A stretch of DNA of 64,000 nucleotides from Terana coerulea (lineage: Eukaryota > Basidiomycota > Agaricomycetes > Polyporales > Phanerochaetaceae), in contig JAKOGH010000042.1 in assembly GCA_024811115.1 (NCBI GenBank), positions 310,001 to 374,000 of the forward strand. The letters are read 5' to 3'. This document shows positions 22,377 through 33,824 of the stretch, in pieces. The notes beneath the pieces are model-generated. The model ran no database searches and had not been told where the DNA came from. It saw only the letters and a list, made by a program, of their open reading frames with translations. Within the stretch, counting starts at the first letter, position 1, and each line of letters starts with the position of its first letter. The position numbers and the translations under genes were made by a program.

Positions 22377-24810
22377 CGGTCTTCTGGTGCGTCCCGCGCT
22401 GTATTTCAAAATATCGCTCGCCGTGCTGAAACCTCTCTGCAGTACCCACCTATACGATATTTTCTCATTTGTACTTTTCGTCCGCGGATAGTAGCGAACG
22501 CTTCGAAAGCTGCAGGCGCATCCTCATGCATGCAAGATCTCTATTCCAATACGACGGGGGACGGCATGGCTACATCCATATAAGCTAAGCTACCCGTGAC
22601 CTTTCTGCATGATCTGGCGTCACCTCAAATGTTTCCTTGGTGTCCTTTTCCTTCCAGCACGTGAATATAGCGCGTCCAATCACGACATGCACCCCTGCTT
22701 CCCTGACAGACGGGGATGCAGCTGTAGTATGTTCTGTACTCTATGACATATTCGAGTGACTGATTGAATTCATCAAACTATTTCGAATGTGTTCTTCCGA
22801 GAGCTCCCACCGACTGCGCGCACTCCACTAGCTCGATAAGTATGATGGGAGTCGGGGTACATGCATCATGATGGTGCAGTCGGGTTCCCACCTCGACGGC
22901 GCCACACATAATGAAAACATCGGTATGATTGGTCTGGCGGTCGATTGAGAGCCTTTAAATCACAGCAAACTCCGAAGGGCACAAGTTCTGCGCATGGGTC
23001 GTACTGGGAATCCGTGCGCCGCCGGATGGCTCAGTCGCAGGCAGTCACGGCGCCGCACACCCTGTCCAATTCCTCGACAGTCTCTCCTCGGCCAAACCCG
23101 CAGGCTGTGCCACGCCGGGGCGCCGCCAAGTGTGTGCTCGACATATCCAGCGTGTCAGTTACTTTCGCCTGGTTCTGCACCGAGCAAGGTTAACACCCTT
23201 GGCGGCCGGCGGCCTCAGGGCCAGCCTGGGCGGCGCAGGCTATGTGGGAACCTCAATGGAACCTCCCGCGTTGGGAGAAGGATTCGCAGAAGCTGCAGCC
23301 ACAGGTACGACACCGTGCGGACAAGGGCATACACGCCGGATTGGGGCAGGACGTAATTGTAGATCCATTCGGTGATGGGCAGGTGCGCCGATCTGGGGTG
23401 CGCGATCTGGGCGTCGGGGCACGCCTTCGCCGCCACACCGCGCGGGGCGGTACATTTAGGATCGGTAGCGCCCGCCTTACGTGGTTAAGCTTGAAGCTTT
23501 GAAGCCTTGAGCGCTTGAGCGCTGAGCTTGAACCCCACAAGCGTGTCGGGCTCTGGACACTCTGGCACACACACTTGCGGAGATATTTCCTTTCTGGGAT
23601 GACGTCCAAGGCCGGAAATGAGGACTCAGGACTCAGTCCTCGCTGTCGGTCGCCACGCAGGTGAGTGCGTCGCGCTGCTCGGCGTTCACCGGGAGCTCAT
23701 GTCCGCCGTAACGTGCAATGTTAGGAGGCTTTTTAGCCGTGGTCACCTACCAGTGCCTGGCCACCAAGTCCGCTCTAACCACCCGCTCAAGGCTGCGACC
23801 AACTCGGAGTTTCCGGTCTTGTGTGTGCTAGGTTGGCAGGAAGCCTCGAGGTTCCCGGGTACGGTTGCGCATCGCTCAGATCGCATGTACGTACAGAAGT
23901 TCTACCCGCCTAGCGATGGTGTTCAAGTTGCCAGGGAATCATCCCGCATTAATTTCACGGCGCCACCAGCTACAGAGCGGTGATACTATGTAAGTGCATC
24001 CTTCATCGTGTTTAGCGACTGTCCAAATGCCGAGATAGGTCTGCAGGAATGGGTGTAGGATGCAGATACAGCAGCCAATTTTCAGCGGTCGATGGAGGGC
24101 AAGATTTTAACATATAGTTTGCGTTGTGTGCACCAAACGCCGCGCGCCATAGTGCAGCCCACGAAGCCGTAAGCATGCAATTTATCTCCCGCGAGCGACG
24201 CTTCTAGCCTGAACCTTTTCTACAGGGGCAGTGAGATTTCGCAAGCACCGTTGCAGAAATCTCCCAGGAGCTGTCAACCCCGAGACCCTGAGGCCGCACG
24301 GGGCCCAGAGCCTATTATTCCGTGTGGCGTGCTTATGACCCGTTTGTGTCGTCACACCTTCGCGCTAAGCATGCCAGCAGAGCGCCTGGACAGACGGCCT
24401 GCGCTCGGGTCCTGCCAGTGCCCTGCTGCCGCACAGCTTGGCCGAAAAAATACACAGCGGTTGCCTCGCGTATGTGGGAGAACGGCGCAGCGATGGCCCG
24501 CGTCCGACTGCACTCGGACGGCGGGCGGCGAGTCGTTGCGGTCAAGGGAGCGCGGAATGCGTTTGGAACGTGGCGCGAGAAGCGTGCGACGTAGCCTGGT
24601 CTGCAGCTTGGGATCGGCGAGGGGCTCGCTGCCCAAGCTGCCGCGGCGCCGCGTAGGTTTGGGTGCCGCAAGCAAACCCGCGTAGAGAGTTTTATCCGGT
24701 CGTAAATCGAGATAGTGCAGTCTGTGTGCATGGCAGATAGGAAGAGCTCTCATTCTGTATACAACAGCGCACAGCAGTAACAGTAATACGTACGCGACCC
24801 GCCGGCCCTC
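22377..24810. other. 2.4-kb gene-poor region
   Basis: No defensible gene. Open frames (for example 23618-23983 and 24251-24685 on plus) are short, compositionally biased and lack motifs or splice partners. An imperfect inverted and direct repeat lies at 23481-23538 and is listed separately. No RNA genes or mobile-element ends were seen. Confidence 0.4.
23481..23538. repeat. Imperfect inverted repeat with internal CTTGAGCG tandem
   Basis: The ends (GTGGTTAAGCTTGAAGC and GAGCTTGAACCCCAC) are roughly complementary, so the 58-nt segment can fold back. The middle holds CTTGAGCG twice in tandem, followed by the related CTGAGCTTG. It lies in otherwise featureless DNA. Confidence 0.4.
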
Positions 24811-26804
<1,994 letters not shown>

Positions 26805-27152
26805 GTTGGGCTGCGGCCGAACTGCTTTGAGGTTTTGTAATGTATGCAGATAGGGGCTAATCTTCTTTGATACCAGGTACTAGCAAAGACTGAGAATCAG
26901 TGCGCACTATACGTAGTGAGTAGAAGTGCGATGATGGTTAGAGTACTATGCAGCCAAGCGTCTAACAGAAATATTGTTGCAGATCCAAGTGCTCGATCGA
27001 TCACATGTAGACGCCATCACAAGAACGGGACAAATTAGGAACGTGTTCAAGTTCGAGGGTTAGGCACCGAGTATTCACACCGTCACCTCACCCCTCACCC
27101 CGTACACACTACCCTTCGACGGTCCCGTAGTCGCCCATTCGCAGGACGAGAG
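26805..27152. promoter_or_regulatory. Bidirectional promoter RIO2 / NAT4
   Basis: Only 348 bp separate the two divergent ATGs. There is no ORF of interest. A shared promoter is inferred from distance alone. Confidence 0.45.
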
Positions 27153-28110
27153 ATGCCCAAACTACCATTAGGAGTGTCGAAAGCAAACGGAGCAGGTAAT
27201 GCGCATGTTTCTTGAGCTCGTGACGCTAATAGTGTCACTAGGCAACAGCTGGAAAGCTCGCTGAGGAGATCCCAGAAGAAGTGACCTGTCAGGGCCAAAC
27301 GTACGAACAAAGACTTCGTGACCTACTTGCTCTAGCTAACTCTGTCCTAACAGGTTCTTCGCCCATCTCGTCAAGAGCTCAGAGCTCACGGCCACAGAGC
27401 GAGATGTCGTCTGGAGGATATTGGACACAAATATGGCCTCCATGTGCGACTTTGTTTATCTCACCTTTTGATGGCTCACTGAACGTCTTGCTTCAGGGCT
27501 TCACAGTCTTCCCTGGGCTGGGACCCACTAGAGAAGAGAGCCGACCTCTACCACAAGGATTCGAGATATATTCTCCTGTATCAGGCCACCGGGGAGAACG
27601 ACCCAGAGCAACATGACGCTCATGACGTCATCATTGGATTTGCAATGTTTCGATTTGAATATGAAGAGGACGAGAAACTACTGTATTGGTACGGAATGTT
27701 TCGAGTTATGTGGCTTTTTCGTCTTGTTGACCGCAAGTATAGCTATGAGGCGCAGATCAGGAAACCCTTCCGTGGACTTGGCCTGGGCCGATTCCTCATG
27801 CACGGGCTCATGCGAATCGGCAAACGCTGGAAGATGGACAAGATCATGCTGACCTGTCTGAAGGGTACGTAGCTCTCTCTACCAACCCGAGATTACTTCC
27901 TGAACCAGCTTAGTGAACGCCGATGCCGGGCGATTTTACAGGAGGATAGAGTGAGCTCTCCTCATCGTGGCGGGGGAAAGCTCATGTGCTAACTCATATG
28001 CTAGCTTTACGCTGGATCCATGCTCACCGAATTATATCGAGGAAGGCGACGACCCAGAGGATACCGTGGAGGGTTGCGACTATGACATTCTATCTCTGTC
28101 TCTGACTTGA
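27153..28110 (+). CDS. NAT4: NatD histone N-alpha-acetyltransferase (NAA40/NAT4)
   Basis: GNAT-fold enzyme that acetylates the N-terminal Ser of histones H2A and H4. Exons: 27153-27195, 27249-27300, 27354-27443, 27497-27688, 27743-27864, 27914-27950, 28005-28110; 213 aa in one clean frame. Features: ELTATERDVWRILDTNM, then SSLGWDPLEKRADLYHKDSR (the NatD substrate-groove region), VIIGFAMFRFEYEEDEKLLY, and the acetyl-CoA loop RKPFRGLGLGRFLMHGLMRI (R/QxxGxG/A). Next come MDKIMLTCLKVNADAGRFYR and DFTLDPCSPNYIEEGDD. The end EGCDYDILSLSLT fits the family. Two donors inside apparent ORF extensions were chosen because they keep the family sequence and normal intron length (53 nt each). Confidence 0.9.
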
Positions 28111-28358
28111 TACTTAGCATCTAACCATTATGTATACTAGCACATCCGCAGAATCTTAACGAATATCTCATTATGTTACTTTCTGTTCGCTGAAGTGAAT
28201 GCCTATCAACCATAATTCTAGTTTTGCCAGACCAGTTCGTACATATGGTCGGGAGTTCGAGGATAAGAATCACATAAACCCTAACCTCGATACATGCCGG
28301 GCGTCTCGTTTCTATCCCATAATACCGTGAGCGCTAAGCATCCCAACCCAGAACACTC

Positions 28359-28794
28359 ATGCCATCGACCTCAGTACTGCGAGCATTGCCCGCCCGGGCG
28401 CTGCCTTGCAGCGTCTCGATCGGCGGGCGACGGTACGCCTCGCATGGACACGGTCCGCAATACAACGAGCCCTCCGGCTGGCTCTTCTCGGAGAAGGTAC
28501 GTGCCCTGCGCTTTGCGCCAGCCCTGCGGCGCGGACTGACACGGGTCTATGAAAGCCACCGCCGTCAGGGCAGAAACGCCAGAAGGAGGGCTGGGAGACG
28601 ATTTGGTACTGGGGCATGTACGGCACGATGGCCGTTACTGGTGTGCTCCTTTACTACAAGCCAGACACAAGGTGTGTGTGCTGCTTTGTTCCGCGTGTGT
28701 ATGGATATTGATGCGTAGCAGTATCCAGACTTGGGCTCTGCAGGAAGCAAAGGCCAGAATGGAAGCCCGCGGAGAGAAAACAGCATATCCTTGA
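28359..28794 (+). CDS. NDUFB11: Complex I ESSS/NDUFB11-like subunit
   Basis: Accessory membrane-arm subunit of mitochondrial NADH:ubiquinone oxidoreductase. Exons 28359-28496, 28556-28671, 28719-28794; 109 aa. An Arg/Ala/Ser-rich mitochondrial presequence (MPSTSVLRALPARALP) is followed by GHGPQYNEPSGWLFSEKPP, then GQKRQKEGWETIWYWGMYGT, a single membrane helix (MAVTGVLLYY), and KPDTSSIQTWALQEAKARME. The EPSGWLF and YKPDT-IQTWA signatures are typical of fungal ESSS subunits. The gene is convergent with the H-protein gene. Confidence 0.85.
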
Positions 28795-29077
28795 GCATTC
28801 CTTTGTAACACCTCCCTGTCGTTGCGACATGCGCTGTCTACACACACCCCACTATTCAAATTCATTCATTCTCGCCGGATCTCGGAAAGCAGGCGTTGAG
28901 CCTGTGCATTACTACATATCGCACCCGACATGCCATGAAGCTACTGTTGTCTAGATGTTCGCGCATGACTCTACGCTCTGGCGCCCCCTGCACTGGCGTT
29001 GAAGCCGTGATAAATGTCTGTAAATCCCGTGCCGGCAACTTCACTGTACCAAATGAAGGAAGCAGCCCCCCGCCGCC

Positions 29078-29827
29078 TCATGATTCCTCGCAGTGCTTCT
29101 TGTAGGCATCCTCGGTCAAGAGATTGTCGAGCTACAATGCCGCTGTGAGCCAAATAAAGGGTCGGCAACTGGCCTTGCTTACCTCCGCTTCATCTGCGAC
29201 CTTGATTTTGCACAACCAGCCTAAGAAATGTCGTCAGAAGTACCCAGTACTGTGTGCAGATGCACGCACCATCTCCCTCAGGTGACTTGTTGAGCAGTCC
29301 GGGTTGTCCTGATAGCTCCTCGTTCACCGCGTCGATAGTGCCAGAAATGGGCGCGTACTGCAGACGGCGCAAGGGTCAGCGTATGGCGTGATATATTCGC
29401 AGTCGACTCACGATGTCAGAGGCCGCCTTCACACTCTCCACTGCACCGATCTGGTCTATTGAGTTCAGTTCAGCGGGTATTTCACTTGACAGGGGGACAA
29501 CAGTCTTACCGCCCTGCGCGACCTCCGTTCCGACTGATGGCAGCTCAACGAAAACCACGTCTCCGAGGCTCGACTGGGCATAGTTCGTTAACGTCACGGT
29601 TCCGATCTTGCTGTCGCTGTCGAAAATCACGGCCTCATGGTCGCTGGTGTATTTCTTCGCTGGCAGGGCTGTCAGAAGCAGTTACAAGATAAAGCTGGCT
29701 CGGCCGTGTACTCACTGACGAGAGTACGGGCGAAGACCCGCGACGCGTTCAGAGAGACGGGTGCAGCACGGGCCGCACGCACAGCAGCGAAACCCGACCG
29801 AGGAGCGACACGGAGGGCACCGAACAT
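29078..29827 (-). CDS. GCV3: Glycine cleavage system H protein (lipoyl carrier)
   Basis: Mitochondrial lipoylated carrier that shuttles the aminomethyl group between the P, T and L proteins. Exons: 29716-29827, 29510-29668, 29412-29455, 29270-29357, 29183-29220, 29078-29131; 164 aa. N-terminal presequence rich in Ala and Arg ([20 protein letters not shown]). Core: [40 protein letters not shown], the lipoyl-lysine motif [38 protein letters not shown], and the C-terminus [17 protein letters not shown]. All exon junctions keep frame. Lipoylation at the Lys of ESVKAAS is known for the family. Confidence 0.93.
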
Positions 29828-30189
29828 CGTAACTGTGGAATGGGGACAGGAGTGGAAGTGGACGGAGCGTTCGCGCCAAGATGTAGAGGTGCTTTCACCG
29901 CATCAAGCGCCCGTCGGCAGTCCGTTCGATAACGCACGCCTCACCTGCACAGGCTGTCCTATCGACTTGCGTTTGCGTAACGGTACGTAATAACTCTCGG
30001 AATAGCAGCAGTGTACATTGTGAAGGCAGAGTAGCGGAGGTATGCAAAGCAAGATACAGGAACGAGAACAAAAGCAGCAGGGCGGAGGCATGCACGTCAC
30101 CTGACGTCTATACTACTTACTTTTCCGAAGAGTGGGGATGCATAGACATTATACGGGAATAAGTAGTGAAGATGGGTCCTGAAACCTAC
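29828..30189 (-). promoter_or_regulatory. Intergenic region, H-protein promoter and EF-Tu 3' end
   Basis: 362 bp between two genes of the same direction. No ORF with support and no clear TATA box were seen. Confidence 0.35.
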
Positions 30190-32117
30190 TCAGATTTGAG
30201 CGTACTCGAGGATCTTGGTGATGATACCCGTGCCGACTATGGGAACCGTCAGATATTGAATTGCTGTCGATGATCACAATACTCACTGGTTTTGCCACCC
30301 TCACGGAGCGTGAAACTGAAAATGAGGTGAGTAGGAGAGAAGGTATCGATGTGGAGGAGGACTTACCGAGTTCCGACCTCAGCAGCGACGTCATGCTTGG
30401 GGATGAGGGCAATGACCATCTCCACATTGTCACCGGGCATAACCTAGTCAGAGAAGTTAGCGACAAACCAATGCGCAGCGCTAGAATTGCAACATTACCA
30501 TCTTGTCTCCGGCATCCGGTGTGCCCTCGGGCCATGTCAAATCCGCAGTGACGTTGGCAGTGCGCAAGAACATCTGTGGTCGGTAGTACTGCATGAAGGG
30601 AGTGTAACGCCCACCCTCGTCCTTGGTCAACACCTACGGGGCTGTAAGATTAGTTTTTAGCAACTATATAATGCCACGTACGTAGAGCTGGGCTTGGAAC
30701 TTCTGAACACCTTTGATGGTGCCCGGCGCAGCGACGACCATACCACGACGAAGCTGCTCCTTTTTGACACCGCGAAGCAGACCACCCATGTTGTCACCGG
30801 CCTCTCCACGCTCCAGCTCCTTGTGGAACATCTCTGGATACTCACGTAAGTTGACTCAACAGGGTGAAGGATGTGGTCTTACCAATCCCGGTCAAAGTAG
30901 TCTTGAACTTCGTCCCCAATCCAACAATCTCCACTTCGTCACCCTTGTGGCACGTACCGCGCTCCGTACGTCCAGAGACAACTGTCCCACGACCAGAGAT
31001 GCTGAAAACATCTGAAACCCACGCTTAGAAATGGCGAAGGATACTGGAGCAAAGCGTATTCACCTTCAATAGGAAGCAGGAATGGCTTGTCAAGGTCGCG
31101 GGGAGGAAGCTCGAGCCACTGGTCACAAGCGTCGATGAGTTCTTCAATCTTTGTGGATCCAATCTCGGGCTTCGTGCCCTGCAGTGCGTTAAGAGCAGAA
31201 CCCATGATGATAGGCGTGTTCTCGCCATCGAAGTTGTAAGTCGATAGCAAGTCACGCATCTCCATATCCACGAGTTCCAGCATCTCGGGGTCGGAGATTT
31301 GGTCGACCTTATTAACGAACACGACGAGCTTCTTGATACCGACTTGTCGTGCCAAAAGCAAGTGCTCCCTAGTTTGGGGCATTTGTCCATCGGTTGCAGA
31401 GACGACAATGATAGCACCATCCATCTGAGCGGCACCGGTGATCATGTTCTTGATATCTGGGAGTGCAGGTTAGCTACGTCACGCTCGTGGTTGTAAGCAT
31501 TGATTCTAGGTTCTCACAATCAGCGTGTCCGGGACAGTCAATGTGACCGTAGTGCCTGTTTGCTGTCTCGTACTCAACATGGGCAGAGTTGATGGTGATA
31601 CCGCGAGCACGCTCTTCCGGTGCCCTGTCAATGTCTGCGTAGTCGGTGAACTTCGCCCCTCCTCGCTCGGCAAGGATCTTGGTAAGAGCAGCGGTCAACG
31701 TAGTCTTTCCGTGATCGACGTGGCCTAGTAATAGGTAAGTACGCGATATTCTGGTCCAGGATTGTCGTTCCTCGCACCAATGGTACCGATGTTCATGTGA
31801 GGCTTAGCCCGCGAGAACTTCTGGGAAGAGGCTTCGGCATATCCACGACGAATAGCTGTACGAGAATCATTAGTCAGGCGCGCAAGACAATGCCAGCATA
31901 TATCTGAACGTACTTGAGTCGCCAAACTTTTGAAGGAGTGACGACTGCTGAACGAATGTTGGTGTCTGGCAGCTGTCCTGGCACACACGAACAGCGACTG
32001 AGGAGCTGGGAAGGTGTCATGAGCAGCAGATATGACGCTTCAGAGGCTTGACATACCTCTCGTGCTGTAAAGCCTGCGGGCTGCTGCCCTCGAAGTTGCC
32101 AGTTGTGTCCTCAACAT
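30190..32117 (-). CDS. TUF1: Mitochondrial elongation factor Tu
   Basis: GTPase that delivers aminoacyl-tRNA to mitochondrial ribosomes. Eleven exons: 32057-32117, 31914-31997, 31778-31855, 31518-31724, 31064-31456, 30883-31011, 30682-30833, 30499-30633, 30367-30443, 30287-30315, 30190-30236; 463 aa. The presequence [20 protein letters not shown] is split from the rest by an intron. Its correct acceptor is the second AG (31998-31999), since the first leads to a frame conflict at the next junction. Then [16 protein letters not shown]1 [10 protein letters not shown]2 region [15 protein letters not shown]3 DCPGHADYIKNM, G4 NKVD, domain [21 protein letters not shown], and the domain III end [15 protein letters not shown] with GTGIITKIL. 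The family assignment is certain. Confidence 0.95.
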
Positions 32118-32315
32118 CCTGAACGTAGTCTGCGGCGTGGACGCGGAAGTCCGAGATTTTTGGGCAGTAATTCGTAGCGCCAGCGGACTTATAAACCTGG
32201 CGCTTAGTTGATTGCCGAAAGCGCCCTCTCTCGGCGGCCCGGACACGGTTCACTGGCGAGCCCTTGCTCCAGGAATTCACGGTCGACCGTCCATCCGTTC
32301 ATCCTTACCACCCCC
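32118..32315. promoter_or_regulatory. Bidirectional promoter TUF1 / PEX14
   Basis: Only 198 bp separate the divergent ATGs of mitochondrial EF-Tu and peroxin 14, the shortest head-to-head spacing in the window. Shared control is inferred from distance alone. Confidence 0.5.
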
Positions 32316-33425
32316 ATGGCGACTCCGGAGCGGCAAGAACTCCTTAGAAATGCGGTGGTATTTCTTAAAGACCCAAAGGCGAGTATGCTAAGCCCCCCAA
32401 GCTGCTAACACTGACATTTGTGAAGTCGTACAGACACAATCATCACCGCTGGCCCAGCGCGTGCAGTTCCTCGAAGCCAAGGGCTTGACCGCGTCTGAGA
32501 TAGAAGATGCAATGAGGCAGGCTGCCGCAAACCAAACTGTATCCTATGGCGCACCACCTCAATATGGGGGTGCATACCCGCCAGTATATGGCCCAATGCC
32601 ATACACCGCACAACCTCCTCAGCCATGGGACTGGCGAGATTACTTCGTGAGTAACTACCGCTTGTTATACGGCACGCTAACCCCTCTGTTACAGATAACT
32701 GCTGTTGTCTCGGGCACGGTGGTATACGGCGCCGTTTCGCTCTTCAAGGTGCGTCACATTTGCTGTCGACGACTGATAGTAATACATAACCATACGCGCT
32801 GTGTTAGAAATACGTCAAGCCACATCTGATTCCACCATCAGCGACCGCATACGAGGAGGACCGTGACGCGCTGACCGCTCAATTTGACGCTGCTGAAGCG
32901 ATGCTGAGAGACATACAGGCAGAGACGAACGCCGTTCGGCTGGCGGTGGAAGAGCAGAGAGAGAAGGTCGACAAGACAACGCAGGAAGTGGAGTCAGTGG
33001 TGAAGGAGATGCGTGCAGGAGAGACCAAGACCCGAGATGAAATGCGTGAAATACGAGAGGAAGTTGAGAATATAAGGGAAATGCTGCCGAAGGTTCGTTC
33101 ACCACATCATACATGATGACAAGTGCTGACCCATTTCTAGCTTATCGAAAAGAATAAAGAGGGGCATGCGCAGTCTCTCGCTGAACTGCAACAGGAGCTC
33201 AAATCCCTGAAAGCTCTGCTATTGAGTCGCGGGCCTAGCAGTGTGAGCGGAGCAACAACACCGATCGTTCCGTCCAGGCCATCCATTCCTGCTTGGCAAC
33301 TTGCGGGGAATAGTCACCTTGGCTCTGGAATTGGCTCATCTAATAATGTATCACTACCACCGTCTTCCGGAATTCCATCTTCAACTTCTTCTCCAATACC
33401 TTCGCTTGGAAAGGGAAGGAGGTAG
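32316..33425 (+). CDS. PEX14: Peroxin 14, docking component of peroxisomal protein import
   Basis: Peroxisomal membrane docking factor for the PTS receptor Pex5. Exons: 32316-32382, 32426-32646, 32695-32748, 32808-33092, 33141-33425; 303 aa. The conserved N-terminal Pex5-binding domain reads RQELLRNAVVFLKDPK, then SSPLAQRVQFLEAKGLTASE and IEDAMRQA. After a Pro/Tyr-rich stretch (YPPVYGPMPYTAQPPQPWDW) a hydrophobic segment (ITAVVSGTVVYGAVSLFKKY) anchors it. Residues 160-245 form a coiled coil (MLRDIQAETNAVRLAVEEQR) and the tail is Ser/Pro-rich. The first intron is only 43 nt. No frame problem. Confidence 0.92.
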
Positions 33426-33824
33426 ATACCTCGTCGTCTTAGCTTACCGTAGCTTTCTGCAATAATGTATATATGCATCTATGTCTCTCTTCAAAGGTGA
33501 AATAACTTTACCGGACGCGCAAAGTCGTATCACATAACACAGAGTACTACTTAGGCTGCGCTATGTCTGTAGTACTGGTGCACTGCCAGTACTACTGTAG
33601 TATACTGTCACCTGTGTGCCGCACACAATCAAGCCGGCGCTAGGTTTCGTAACGCGCAATGACATGGCGAGTAGGGCGTCTGAGCACTCTCCTACCAACT
33701 CATTCCGCTGCGCAGTCCTCTGGCATTCCGCAACGTTAGAGGTTGTCTAAAAGCTGAATGATATAGTAAGGTGCAGTTTTCCATTTGACGTGGGATACAC
33801 TTCACAGGCTTTTGGTTAGACAGC
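33426..33824. other. Intergenic region PEX14 - golgin, with a perfect hairpin
   Basis: 399 bp with the PEX14 3' end and the golgin promoter. It holds a perfect inverted repeat at 33570-33594, listed separately. Confidence 0.4.
33570..33594. repeat. Perfect inverted repeat, 9-bp stem
   Basis: TAGTACTGG, a 7-nt loop TGCACTG, then CCAGTACTA. The adjacent bases (CTGTAGTATACTG) partly repeat the arm. It lies 145 bp after the PEX14 stop and 230 bp before the golgin ATG, so it could act in 3'-end formation or be a protein-binding palindrome. Confidence 0.5.

Noticed and set aside
27301..27353. Continuous reading through this segment in NAT4 (YEQRLRDLLALANSVLTG)
   Set aside because: It leads out of the NatD frame; a 53-nt GTACGA...AACAG intron restores the family sequence exactly.
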